From assembly GCF_945952055.1 (NCBI RefSeq), contig NZ_CAMFHB010000055.1, positions 1 through 36,127 of the forward strand: DNA of 36,127 bases, given 5' to 3'. Origin of the DNA: an uncultured Alsobacter sp. (GTDB lineage Bacteria > Pseudomonadota > Alphaproteobacteria > Rhizobiales > Beijerinckiaceae). The position numbers were made by a program, and so were the translations under genes. This document shows positions 7,948 through 15,547 of the stretch, piece by piece (within the stretch, counting starts at the first letter, position 1; every line of letters starts with the position of its first letter). The notes under the pieces were generated by a model, which was not told the origin of the DNA, made no database searches, and saw only the letters and a program-made list of their open reading frames with translations.

Positions 7948-8949
7948 TCACGCGGATGGCTTGGCGGCCGTGCCGCCGGCCGGCTGGTCGGGGCGGCGAA
8001 CGGGCGCCGGCTTGAACAGCCGGTCGCGCAGGATGACGAAGCCACCGACGATGCCCTTCGGGCAGAAGATCATCAGGACCACGACCATCGCGGCGTAGAT
8101 CAGCAGGTAGTAGCCCTGCGTGAAGCGCAGCCACTCCGGCAGCAGCAGGTCGATCATGGCACCGAAGAAGGGCCCCATGAAATGCCCGGCCCCGCCCACG
8201 AGCACCATCAGCAGGAGCTTCAGCGAGTAGGTGAGCTGGAAGGAGTTGGGCTCGATGAACTGCACCAGCGGGGCGTAGAGGGCCCCCGCAAAGCCGCCGA
8301 AGGAGGATCCGATGGCGAAGGCCATGAGCGTGTAGCGGCGCACGTCGACCCCGAGCGAGGCGGCGCGCAGCGGGTTCTCGCGCAGCGCCACGAAGGCGCG
8401 GCCCCAGGGGGAGCGCAGGATCCACCACTGGACGAAGGTGAACAGGGCGAGCATCACGAGCGCGAAGTAGTAGAAGCTCACGTTGCGGCCGGTGGCGACG
8501 CCCAGGATCGTGGGGCGCCGGATGTCGTTGATGCCGTAGATGCCGTTCGTCAGCCATTGCTCGTTGCGCAAGAGCAGGAACACCAGCGTCGTGAAGGCGA
8601 GCGTGACGAAGGCCAGGAAGTGGTGCTGCACGCGCAAGGCCGGATAGCCGAGGCACCAGCCCACGGCGAAGGTCAGCGCCCCCGCCCCGAGGAAGGCCAG
8701 CGGATAGGGCAACCCCGCATTGGTGGTCAGCGCCGTGAAGTAGGCGCCGAGCCCGACGAAGGCGCCCTGGGCCAGCGAAATCTGGCCGGCATAGCCGAGC
8801 GTCAGGTTGAGACCCAGCGCGGCGATGGTCGTCACCGCCCACAGCGCCAGCAGGTAGACGCCGTAGCTGCGCAGGACCATGGGGGCGTAGAGCAGCGCCG
8901 CGACGGCGATGGCGGCCGCCACCCAGGCGAGGATCCGCGGCGTGCTCAT
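7948..8949 (-). CDS. livM: HAAT-type ABC permease, LivM-like
   Basis: A 333-residue inner-membrane permease. It has many hydrophobic segments and the LivM hallmarks LNLTLGYAGQISLAQGAFVGLGAY and, near the C-terminus, GGAGHFMGPFFGA. The start ATG at 8949 overlaps the livH stop as ATGA. A much longer upstream frame exists but reads through livH in another frame. It forms a heterodimeric channel with LivH. The C-terminus is basic and extended (RRPDQPAGGTAAKPSA), and likely cytoplasmic. Confidence 0.92.
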   Translation of the reverse strand: MSTPRILAWVAAAIAVAALLYAPMVLRSYGVYLLALWAVTTIAALGLNLTLGYAGQISLAQGAFVGLGAYFTALTTNAGLPYPLAFLGAGALTFAVGWCLGYPALRVQHHFLAFVTLAFTTLVFLLLRNEQWLTNGIYGINDIRRPTILGVATGRNVSFYYFALVMLALFTFVQWWILRSPWGRAFVALRENPLRAASLGVDVRRYTLMAFAIGSSFGGFAGALYAPLVQFIEPNSFQLTYSLKLLLMVLVGGAGHFMGPFFGAMIDLLLPEWLRFTQGYYLLIYAAMVVVLMIFCPKGIVGGFVILRDRLFKPAPVRRPDQPAGGTAAKPSA

Positions 8950-9821
8950 ACGGTACGCTCCTCGGCGCGGCCGAGGATGCCCTGCGGCCGGAACAGGATG
9001 ATGACGACGAGCAGAAGCAGCGGCACCGCCGCGCGGTACTGCGCGGAGACATACGCCGCGCAGAGATTGTCCAGCACGCCGAGCAGCACGCCGCCGAGCA
9101 TGGCGCCCCGCGCCTGGTTGAAGCCGCCGATCACCGCGGCGACGAAGGCCGCCAGCCCGAGCGTCTCGCCGTTGGTGAACTTGGCGAGATAGATCGGGCT
9201 GATCAGGATCGAGGCGACGGCGCACAGCACGGCGTTGATCAGGAAGGTGTAGAGGATCATCCGCTCGACGGGGATGCCGAGGATGCGCGCGACCGACGGG
9301 TTCTGCGCCGTGGCCTGCATCATGCGCCCGAGCCGGGTGTGGCTGAGGAAGCCGTGCAGCGCCGCGACGACGACCACGGCGACGGCGATGACCGTGAGGC
9401 TCTGCGCCGAAAAGACCGTCCCGAAGATCGTGATGTCACGGTCCGCGACGAGGGAGGGGAACGGCTGCGCCTGCGCCGAATAGAAATCCTTCACCGCCTC
9501 GCGCATGAACAGCGACAGCGCGATGGTGGCCACCACCAGCGGCAGCACTCCGTGGCGCAGCATGGGATCGACGATGACGTGCTTGAACAGCACGCCCAGC
9601 ACCAGCGCCGCGACCACGATGCCGACCAGCGCGGCAACCGGGAACGGCAGGCCGAGGTTCATGGCGACCAGCACGAAGAAGGCCGGCACCATGACGAACT
9701 CGCCCTGGGCGAAGTTGATCGTCTGGGAGGTCTGCCAGAGCAGCGAGAAGCCGACCGCGATCAGCGCGTAGATGGCCCCCGTGGCCAGGCCCGAGGCGAG
9801 AAGCTGCAGGACGGAGGACAT
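8946..9821 (-). CDS. livH: HAAT-type ABC permease, LivH-like
   Basis: A 291-residue inner-membrane permease of standard LivH length. It starts MSSVLQLLASGLATGAIYALIAVGFSLLW, the usual LivH opening, and contains INFAQGEFVM and, later, VAAVIGGFNQARGAMLGG, the conserved cytoplasmic-loop region. ATG at 9821 follows GGAG. The binding-protein gene lies 72 bases upstream, and the gap holds a 10-bp GC-rich stem-loop (9836-9859). It is the second gene of the operon. Substrate is not deducible from this protein. Confidence 0.92.
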   Translation of the reverse strand: MSSVLQLLASGLATGAIYALIAVGFSLLWQTSQTINFAQGEFVMVPAFFVLVAMNLGLPFPVAALVGIVVAALVLGVLFKHVIVDPMLRHGVLPLVVATIALSLFMREAVKDFYSAQAQPFPSLVADRDITIFGTVFSAQSLTVIAVAVVVVAALHGFLSHTRLGRMMQATAQNPSVARILGIPVERMILYTFLINAVLCAVASILISPIYLAKFTNGETLGLAAFVAAVIGGFNQARGAMLGGVLLGVLDNLCAAYVSAQYRAAVPLLLLVVIILFRPQGILGRAEERTV

Positions 9822-9835
9822 GTCGGGCCCCGTGC

Positions 9836-9859
9836 CGGCCGGCGGCGGACCGCCGGCCG
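9836..9859 (-). other. GC-rich stem-loop between binding-protein and permease genes
   Basis: Arms CGGCCGGCGG and CCGCCGGCCG pair perfectly over 10 bp around a 4-base loop. No T-run follows on the minus strand, so it is not a standard intrinsic terminator. In such junctions a stem can protect the upstream binding-protein message or lower downstream expression, as known for REP sequences between malE and malF. That role is inferred here. Confidence 0.6.
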
Positions 9860-9893
9860 TGGTTGGATGGGTGTGGTGCGTCTGGGCCGAGGC

Positions 9894-11078
9894 TTACTTG
9901 CCGATCTTGGGCAGGACCTCGACGATCTTCTGCTGGCCGTTGACGACCTCACCCAGGAAGCTCGCGCGGTCGATGTCGCCGTTCTGGTCCCAGGTGGCTT
10001 CCATCAGGATGCCTGGCTCCTTGTCGGGCGTGATCGTCATGCCGTGCAGGGCCTTGGCGAAGGCCTGGCTGTCGAACTTGCCGATCTTCTCGGTCACGGC
10101 CTTGATCATGTAGATCGCCGTGTAGCCCTTGATGGCGTTGTGGTCGTTGGCGTAGTTGAAGCGCTTCTTGAACTTCTGGCCGAACTCGTTGAGCGAGGCG
10201 ACCGGCGCGTCGGCCGAGAGGCCGACATGGCCCTTCACGCCGTTGGCGGCATCGCCGGCGAGCTCGATGACCTTCTGCGAGAGCAGCGTGGTCTCGCCGA
10301 TCATGGCGCCCTTCAGCGACTGCTTGCGGGCCTCCTTGAGGAAGCGCGCGCTCTCCTCCTCGTTCGTGTAGACGAACACCGCGTCGGCATTGGCGTTCTT
10401 CAGCTTCACCACGTCGGCGGCGAAGTCGACCTGGCCGGACTCGGTGGAGACGTCGGCCACGACCTTGATGTCGCGGGCCTGCATCTCCTTCATGAAGTTG
10501 TCGCGGCCGCCCTTGCCGAAGTCGTTGTTGACCCACAGCACCGCCACCGACTTGGCCTTCAGGCCGTCGCGAATGTAGTTGGCGATCTTGGGCATCGAGG
10601 CCTGCTGGCCGAACGACGTGCGGAACACGAAGGGGTTGCCCTTCTGCGTGATCGCCGCGGCCTCGCCGCCGACAATCTCGGGGATCTCGTTCTGCTGCGC
10701 CTGGGTCATGGTCACCAGCACGGAGCCGGAGAACACCGGGCCGAGGATCACGTAGGGCTTGTCGTCCATCACCTTCTGGACCTGCGCCCGGGCGATGCTC
10801 GCGTCGCTCTGCGTGTCGAGGTGCGGAACGTTGAGCTTCTTGCCGAGGATGCCGCCCTTGGCGTTCAGCTCCTCCACGGCGAGGATGATGCCGTCGCGCC
10901 AGTTCGTGCCCGACACCGCCCCGGCGCCCGACAGTTCGACGATGTTGGGGATGAAGACGTCGTCGGCGGCACGCGCGCCGGTCGACAGCCCCGGCAGGGC
11001 CAGCAGGCCCGCGGCGGCGACGAGCGCGCCGAGTGCGGTGCGGCGCGACAGGGCGCGCAGGCGAAGGGTGTGCATCAT
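9894..11078 (-). CDS. HAAT-type periplasmic substrate-binding protein
   Basis: A 394-residue LivJ/LivK-like (type I periplasmic fold) binding protein. The N-terminus has a twin-arginine-like signal (LSRRTALG followed by a hydrophobic stretch and ARA/ADD as likely cleavage near residue 38). The mature part begins with the fold's typical strand (DVFIPNIVELSG) and contains NDFGKGGRDNF and IGETTLLSQKVIELAGDAANGVKG. Starts at 11078 and 11075 are adjacent ATGs; GGAGG is five or eight bases upstream, so either is possible. It is the first gene of the operon, with a 300-base leader carrying a LysR-type box. The expected ligand, from the enzymes downstream, is a shikimate-, quinate- or aromatic-acid-like compound. 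Confidence 0.9.
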   Translation of the reverse strand: MMHTLRLRALSRRTALGALVAAAGLLALPGLSTGARAADDVFIPNIVELSGAGAVSGTNWRDGIILAVEELNAKGGILGKKLNVPHLDTQSDASIARAQVQKVMDDKPYVILGPVFSGSVLVTMTQAQQNEIPEIVGGEAAAITQKGNPFVFRTSFGQQASMPKIANYIRDGLKAKSVAVLWVNNDFGKGGRDNFMKEMQARDIKVVADVSTESGQVDFAADVVKLKNANADAVFVYTNEEESARFLKEARKQSLKGAMIGETTLLSQKVIELAGDAANGVKGHVGLSADAPVASLNEFGQKFKKRFNYANDHNAIKGYTAIYMIKAVTEKIGKFDSQAFAKALHGMTITPDKEPGILMEATWDQNGDIDRASFLGEVVNGQQKIVEVLPKIGK

Positions 11079-11206
11079 CAGGTCCTCCCTCGGTCGGCCC
11101 GCGCTCGCGATCGGCGCGGGGCTCGTTTCAGCGACTTTGCGTGGCCTTGGCGGCCGTTGCAGCGCGGCGCCGCCCGGAGGCGGCGTGCGCACCGACGTTC
11201 TTTGCC

Positions 11207-11226
11207 TGAACCCTCGCACAGGTTCA
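11207..11226. promoter_or_regulatory. Inverted repeat in the operon leader
   Basis: TGAACC and GGTTCA form 6-bp arms around 8 bases, about 130 bases upstream of the binding-protein start. On the minus strand the sequence TTGAAC overlaps it, which could be a -35 element, but I see no convincing -10 at the right distance. It may be a second operator or an mRNA hairpin; evidence is thin. Confidence 0.3.
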
Positions 11227-11258
11227 ATCGTGCCGCGAGAACCATTTCTGATGGGAAA

Positions 11259-11275
11259 CGTAACTTGATGTTACG
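11259..11275. promoter_or_regulatory. Predicted LysR-type operator
   Basis: A perfect hyphenated palindrome CGTAAC-N5-GTTACG that contains the T-N11-A spacing (T at 11261, A at 11273) classic for LysR-type regulators. It lies 181 bases upstream of the nine-gene operon and 104 bases downstream of the LysR gene's stop. The remainder of the 11079-11378 gap shows no further gene. It is an AT-rich island in GC-rich DNA, which supports a regulatory role. Confidence 0.6.
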
Positions 11276-11378
11276 ACTGCGGCATACGGCAAAGCGGCGG
11301 AATCCGGCTTCTCCCGAAGAGCCCGCGATCGCCACGAACGGGAGGGCACGCGGCCTTTCCAAGCCCATTCGGCATCGT

Positions 11379-12275
11379 CTAGCGCCGCAGTTCGGCCTGC
11401 GTCTCCTCCTTCAGGAGGCGGATGAAGTCCTCGGCATGGCGCGACAGGGCACGGTCCGCGCGACTGGCCACGAAGGGCTCGAAGGACGTCTTCTCCTGGA
11501 TGCGCAGGACCTTCACGTCGGGCGTGTCGACATTGGCCACCGCGAAGGGATCGATGACCGCCACGCCGAGGCCCTCGCGCACCAGCCCGACCGTGGTCGT
11601 GCCGAAGCGGACCTTCATGGTCAGCGGCACGTCGAGGCCGGCGCGCAGGAACACCTCCTGCGTGATCTGCCCGTACTCGTCGTCGGCGCTGACGCCGAGC
11701 AGGGGATAGCGCGCGATGTCGGCGGCGCAGACGACGTCCTTCGCCGCCAGCGGGTGCCCGCGCGCCACGATGCAGCGCAGGCTGCCCTTGCCGAGCGACC
11801 GGATGTCGATACCCGGACGATCGATGCGATAGCTGAGGACGGCCAGTTCCGCCTTGCCGAGCAGCAGGTAGTCCTGCGCCTCCTGGACCTTGATGACGTC
11901 GAGGTCGATCCCGAGTTCGGGGAAGCGCTCGCGCAGGCGCCTGAGCGCCCGCGGCACCATGGCGTTGACCATCGACGGGACCGACGCGATGCGCAGTTCC
12001 AGGCCGGTGCCCCGGTCGATGCGCCGCAGCACGGAGTGGAGGTCGTCGACCCGTGCATAGACCTGGTTGATCTGCTCGAAGATGTCCTCGGCGGCCGGCG
12101 TCGGAAAGTAGCGATTCTGCTTGCGCTCGAAGAGCTTCAGCTTCAGCGACCGCTCCGTGTATTTCATCAGCCGGCTGATGCCCGGCGCCGACACGCCCAG
12201 CAGCTTCGCCGCCCCGGCGATCGTGCCCGCGAGCATGACGGCCCGCACCACCTCGATCTGGCGCAGCGTCAGCAT
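11379..12275 (-). CDS. LysR-type transcriptional regulator
   Basis: A 298-residue regulator of normal LysR length. The winged helix-turn-helix covers about residues 1-60 (LTLRQIEVVRAVMLAGTI, GVSAPGISRLMKYTE), followed by the linker helix and a two-lobed effector domain (from about 90: LRIASVPSMVNAMVP). I chose the ATG at 12275; a TTG at 12287 is in frame but neither has a clear Shine-Dalgarno. It is on the same strand as the catabolic operon 300 bases downstream, where a T-N11-A palindrome is present, so it is the likely activator of that operon. The effector may be shikimate, dehydroshikimate or protocatechuate (inference). Its own upstream region is almost wholly a family B repeat. Confidence 0.9.
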   Translation of the reverse strand: MLTLRQIEVVRAVMLAGTIAGAAKLLGVSAPGISRLMKYTERSLKLKLFERKQNRYFPTPAAEDIFEQINQVYARVDDLHSVLRRIDRGTGLELRIASVPSMVNAMVPRALRRLRERFPELGIDLDVIKVQEAQDYLLLGKAELAVLSYRIDRPGIDIRSLGKGSLRCIVARGHPLAAKDVVCAADIARYPLLGVSADDEYGQITQEVFLRAGLDVPLTMKVRFGTTTVGLVREGLGVAVIDPFAVANVDTPDVKVLRIQEKTSFEPFVASRADRALSRHAEDFIRLLKEETQAELRR

Positions 12276-12309
12276 GGGGAGGACCAACCATCGTGCGGGT
12301 GAGCCATCG

Positions 12310-12429
12310 TGCGTCCTTCGACTCGCGCCCCTTCGGGCCGCGGCTCAGGATGAGGAGCATTGGTGCTTGAAACAACACCCATAGTCCTCATCCTGAGCGG
12401 GCCGCGCAGCGGCCGAGTCGAAGGACGCA
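12310..12429. repeat. Family B inverted repeat, copy 1
   Basis: A 120-bp element with perfect 16-bp outer arms (TGCGTCCTTCGACTCG and its complement) and inner arms built on CTCAGGATGAGGA and TCCTCATCCTGAG. A variable centre of about 30 bases separates the inner arms. This copy fills most of the divergent gap between lysR and the DUF3237 gene and ends two bases before the latter's ATG. Other copies are at 14707 and 26921. Confidence 0.92.
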
Positions 12430-12431
12430 CC

Positions 12432-12893
12432 ATGCCCCTCCCCCTCACCGTCGAACACGTCTTCGATCTCTTCGTCGCCGTCGCGGCACCCGTCGAGATC
12501 GGCGACGTCGGCGCGCGCGACAGGCGGGTCATCGCCATCACCGGCGGCGAGGTCAGGGGGCCGCGGCTCAATGGCCGCATCCTGCCGGGCGGCGCCGACT
12601 TCCAGGTGATCGAGGCGAGCGGGCTCACGCGGCTGCACGCCCGCTACGTGGTCGAGGCCGACGACGGCGCGCTGGTCTACATCGAGAATGACGGCATCCG
12701 GTGGGGGGCGCCGGAGGATCTCGACCGGCTGCGGCGCGGCCTGCCCGTCGATCCGGAGCGGATCTACTTCGCCACCGCGCCCCGGTTCGAGACCGCTCAT
12801 CCCGACCACCTGTGGCTGATGCGCTCGACCTTCGTGGCGAAGGGGATCAGGCGCCCCGACCGGGTGGAGATCTCCGTCTACCGGGTGGGCTGA
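12432..12893 (+). CDS. DUF3237 family protein
   Basis: A 153-residue protein resembling the DUF3237 family: DRRVIAITGGEVRGPRLNGRILPGGADFQVI (about 30-61), then HARYVVEADDGALVYIENDGIRWG and, near the end, TAPRFETAHPDHLWLMRSTFVA. Members are small beta-barrel proteins of unknown or poorly defined activity, often beside aromatic-compound genes. The ATG at 12432 starts the product at MPLPLTVEHVF; an upstream in-frame start at 12360 lies inside the family B repeat and would translate repeat sequence. No signal peptide is seen. It precedes the esterase gene by 95 bases, but a promoter-like palindrome lies between them, so the two may not be strictly co-transcribed. Confidence 0.8.
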   Translation: MPLPLTVEHVFDLFVAVAAPVEIGDVGARDRRVIAITGGEVRGPRLNGRILPGGADFQVIEASGLTRLHARYVVEADDGALVYIENDGIRWGAPEDLDRLRRGLPVDPERIYFATAPRFETAHPDHLWLMRSTFVAKGIRRPDRVEISVYRVG

Positions 12894-12920
12894 CCGAGCT
12901 TCCCTCTGGCGCGCTCAATC

Positions 12921-12935
12921 GTTATCGGATATAAC
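12921..12935. promoter_or_regulatory. Predicted MarR operator overlapping the esterase -10 box
   Basis: GTTAT-CGGAT-ATAAC is a perfect 5-bp palindrome with a 5-base centre. The right half contains TATAAC (12930-12935), a good -10 hexamer; the matching -35 region at 12907-12912 (TGGCGC) is weak. The same GTTAT-N5-ATAAC pattern occurs at 15437-15453 in front of the second importer operon, next to the marR gene. The esterase start is 54 bases downstream. Confidence 0.6.
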
Positions 12936-12988
12936 CAATTCCGATGCCGCCGGCAGAGCGGCCCGACGCCCCCGAGGGAGGTACAGCC

Positions 12989-14692
12989 ATGCGCACCGGT
13001 CGATCCGGCGGCCCCGCCATATCACTCAGCCTGCTCGCGCCCACCGTCCTCGCCTCACTGACCGCCATGCCGGCGCTGGCGCAGGAGGATGCCTGCGCGA
13101 GACTCACCGCGGGTCTTCCCGGCCTGACGGGGGTCACCATCGCCTCCGCGGCGATGCAGGACGCGGCCAACGGCCTGCCCCGCCATTGCCTCGTCAAGGG
13201 CAAGGCCAACGAACGCACCGGCGCCGACGGCAAGTCCTACGCCATCCAGTTCGAGGTGCGGCTGCCGGAAGACTGGAACGGCCGCTTCCTGCACCAGGTG
13301 AACGGCGGCAACGACGGCGTCGTCGTGCCGGCCTTGGGGGATCGGCCCGAGGCGCTGCCGTCCGGTGGCCGCACGCCGCTGGCGCAGGGCTTCGCCGTGC
13401 TGTCGAGCGACAGCGGCCACTCCGGTTCCGACCCGGCCAACGCCGCGATGGGCCTCGCGGCCGGGGCGGCCTTCGGCCTCGACCCGCAGGCCCGGCGCGA
13501 CTACGGCTTCACCGGCACCGCGACCATGGCGCCCGTCGGCAAGGCCATCGTCGCGGCGCGCTACGGCAAGGCCCCGACGCGGTCCTACATCTACGGCTGC
13601 TCCAACGGCGGCCGCCATGCCATGGTCGCCGCCTCGCGCACGCCGGACGCCTATGACGGCTTCCTGGTCGGCAATCCCGGCTTCGAGCTGCCCCGCGCCG
13701 CCGTCCAGCATGCCTGGGACGTGCAGGCCTTCACGAAGGTCGATCCCGACATCCGCAAGTCGATCACTCGCGACGACGCCCAGTTGATCTCGCGCCGCAT
13801 CACGGAGACCTGCGACGGCCTCGACGGCGCGACCGACGGCATCACCGCCAACGTGAAGGCCTGCCAGGCTGCCTTCCGCTTCGACAGCCTCGCCTGCAAG
13901 GCCGGCGAGACCCAGGGCTGCCTCGCCCCGACGAAGGTCGAGGCGCTGAAGACCATTTTCGCCGGGCCGAAGAATTCCAAGGGCGAGACGCTCTACGCCG
14001 ACTGGCCCGCCGACGGTGGCGTCGGCCTCGGCAACTGGCGTTTCTGGAAGGTGGAGAGCACCATCCCCGGGTGGAACAACTACCCGACGATCTCCACCAT
14101 GGGCGCGGCGTCGCTGGCGCTCGTCTTCTCGACGCCGCCCGTGAAGATCGAGGGCAACAACGAGGCGCTGATGGCCTTCCTGCGCGGCTTCGACTTCGAC
14201 CGCGACGCCCCGGCCATCACCGCCAAGGGAGGCGCCTTCGCCGAGTCCTCCATGGACTTCATGACCCCGCCCGACGTCGACAATCCGACGCTGTCGGGCT
14301 TCGCCGCGGCCGGGCGCAAGATGGTGATCTTCCACGGCCAGTCGGACCCGGTGTTCTCGTTCAACTCCACGGTGCGCTGGTACGAGGCGCTCGACCGCAA
14401 CGTGGGCGGCAAGGCCGCCGACATGACGCGCATCTTCGGCCTTCCCGGCATCACCCACTGCGGCGGCGGCCCCGGCCTGGAGAAGTTCGACGCCCTGGGC
14501 GCGCTCGTCGACTGGGTCGAGAAGGGCAAGGCGCCCGATCGTATCGTCGCGTCGGTGAACCCTTCCAACAAGGAAATCCCGGCCGGCTGGAGCCCGGGCC
14601 GCACCCGCCCGCTCTGCCCCTGGCCCACCTACGCCCGGTACAAGGGCGGCGACGTGGAGAGCGAAGCCTCGTTCGAGTGCGCGAAGCCCTGA
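12989..14692 (+). CDS. Secreted tannase/feruloyl esterase family hydrolase
   Basis: A 567-residue member of the tannase/feruloyl esterase family (PF07519-type). A signal peptide is clear (hydrophobic 11-30, ALAQ cleavage near 32), so it acts in the periplasm or outside. The catalytic CS-D-HC arrangement is complete: C204-S205 in GCSNGG, D453 in GQSDPVF, and H490-C491 in GITHCGGG, where the two cysteines normally form a disulfide that holds Ser and His together. A calcium-site-like motif CDGLDGATDG is at 275-284. The ATG at 12989 follows GAGGGAGG. Family members cut ester bonds of gallate or hydroxycinnamates (ferulate, caffeate, chlorogenate). With feruloyl-CoA synthase and shikimate/quinate genes nearby, a hydroxycinnamate ester is the likely substrate. 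Gallotannin cannot be excluded. Confidence 0.9.
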   Translation: MRTGRSGGPAISLSLLAPTVLASLTAMPALAQEDACARLTAGLPGLTGVTIASAAMQDAANGLPRHCLVKGKANERTGADGKSYAIQFEVRLPEDWNGRFLHQVNGGNDGVVVPALGDRPEALPSGGRTPLAQGFAVLSSDSGHSGSDPANAAMGLAAGAAFGLDPQARRDYGFTGTATMAPVGKAIVAARYGKAPTRSYIYGCSNGGRHAMVAASRTPDAYDGFLVGNPGFELPRAAVQHAWDVQAFTKVDPDIRKSITRDDAQLISRRITETCDGLDGATDGITANVKACQAAFRFDSLACKAGETQGCLAPTKVEALKTIFAGPKNSKGETLYADWPADGGVGLGNWRFWKVESTIPGWNNYPTISTMGAASLALVFSTPPVKIEGNNEALMAFLRGFDFDRDAPAITAKGGAFAESSMDFMTPPDVDNPTLSGFAAAGRKMVIFHGQSDPVFSFNSTVRWYEALDRNVGGKAADMTRIFGLPGITHCGGGPGLEKFDALGALVDWVEKGKAPDRIVASVNPSNKEIPAGWSPGRTRPLCPWPTYARYKGGDVESEASFECAKP

Positions 14693-14706
14693 GCGGTTGA
14701 GAGATG

Positions 14707-14817
14707 CTGCGTCCTTCGACTCGGCCGCTGCGCGGCCGGCTCAGGATGAGGGAGATTGTAAGCGAAAAAGTCCCTCATCCTGAGCCGCGGCCGAAGGCCG
14801 CGAGTCGAAGGACGCAG
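14707..14817. repeat. Family B inverted repeat, copy 2
   Basis: A 111-bp element with outer arms starting CTGCGTCCTTCGACTCG and the complementary end, and inner arms CTCAGGATGAGGG/CCCTCATCCTGAG. It lies between the convergent esterase and marR genes, where it could act as a bidirectional barrier to transcription, though there is no terminal T-run. Confidence 0.92.
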
Positions 14818-14840
14818 ACTGGTCCAGCGCTGTATTGGCC

Positions 14841-15368
14841 TCACCCCTCGGGCGGGCGCTTCAGTCCATCCGCCACGGCCCGCAGGGGCGCGAACAGGCC
14901 GTCGAAGGTCTTCTCGCCCACCAGCTCGGCGATACGCCTGTCGTGCGCCTCGGCGACGCCGTGGAGTTCGCCCACCAGCGCCGCGCCCTTGGGCGTCAGG
15001 AACAGCCGGTAGGTCCGCCTGTCCGTGGGCGAGGGCTCGCGCCGGACGAGGCCGCGCTTCTCGAGCGCGCCGATCATCGCCACGAAATTCGTCTTCTGGA
15101 TGCCGAGCGCGTCGGCGACCTGGGTCTGACTCAACCCGGGATTGGCCTCGATGATCGTCAACGTCGAGTACTGCGCCGGCCGGATGTCGTGCTCGGCGAA
15201 ACTGGCGAAGAAATCCTGGAACACGGCGATCTGCGCGCGCCGCAGCACGTAGCCGAAGCGCTCCTTGAGCCGCCCGACGTCGACGTCACGCGGCGCGACG
15301 GGCTCGGGCGTCGGCTCGACGGGAGCCGGCACGGCCTTGCGCTTGGATCGTGTGGAGGTTTCGGCCAT
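14841..15368 (-). CDS. MarR-family transcriptional regulator
   Basis: A 175-residue MarR protein with a charged N-terminal extension (about 30 residues). The winged helix-turn-helix is visible as PAQYSTLTIIEANPGLSQTQVADALGIQKTNFVAMIGALEKRGLVRREPSPTDRRTYRLFLT, with the D-R-R wing typical of the family. I chose the ATG at 15368 (MAETSTRSK); the frame is open further upstream but would run through the divergent promoter. MarR proteins in hydroxycinnamate clusters (CouR, FerC, HcaR types) repress until a hydroxycinnamoyl-CoA ester binds. This one is divergent from the second importer operon and shares a palindromic operator pattern with the esterase gene. Effector identity is inferred. Confidence 0.9.
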   Translation of the reverse strand: MAETSTRSKRKAVPAPVEPTPEPVAPRDVDVGRLKERFGYVLRRAQIAVFQDFFASFAEHDIRPAQYSTLTIIEANPGLSQTQVADALGIQKTNFVAMIGALEKRGLVRREPSPTDRRTYRLFLTPKGAALVGELHGVAEAHDRRIAELVGEKTFDGLFAPLRAVADGLKRPPEG

Positions 15369-15424
15369 CGCGATGTGTCCGCTAGCCCGGCACGCGGGGA
15401 TTGTCCAGACGCGCCGCATCCGGA

Positions 15425-15452
15425 TTGACACGGAATAGTTATTCAACATAAC
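15425..15452 (+). promoter_or_regulatory. Predicted promoter of the second HAAT operon
   Basis: A perfect TTGACA (15425-15430) is followed after 16 bases by CATAAC (15447-15452, 4 of 6 to consensus). The -10 lies in the right arm of the palindrome at 15435-15455, so a bound repressor would block RNA polymerase. The start codon at 15548 leaves a leader of about 90 bases. Confidence 0.6.
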
Positions 15453-15455
15453 TAT
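15435..15455. promoter_or_regulatory. Predicted MarR operator
   Basis: A 21-bp palindrome with perfect 8-bp arms ATAGTTAT and ATAACTAT around TCAAC, an AT-rich island in the marR/binding-protein divergent gap. It overlaps the predicted -10 of the importer operon, and a TATAGT on the other strand could serve marR itself. It shares GTTAT-N5-ATAAC with the site at 12921. Confidence 0.7.
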
Positions 15456-15547
15456 ATGCATCGACCGGAAAGTGGATAGGATCCGCACCGGCAGCCCATA
15501 CGGCGGACAACAGCCGGGGGCAGAGGACACGAACAGGAGGGATCTCC

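Noticed and set aside
9339-12302. A 987-codon plus-strand open frame opposite the livH, binding-protein and lysR genes
   Set aside because: It is an antisense shadow of real genes in GC-rich DNA: composition is His/Arg/Asp/Glu-rich, no domain is recognisable, and three well-supported genes lie on the other strand.
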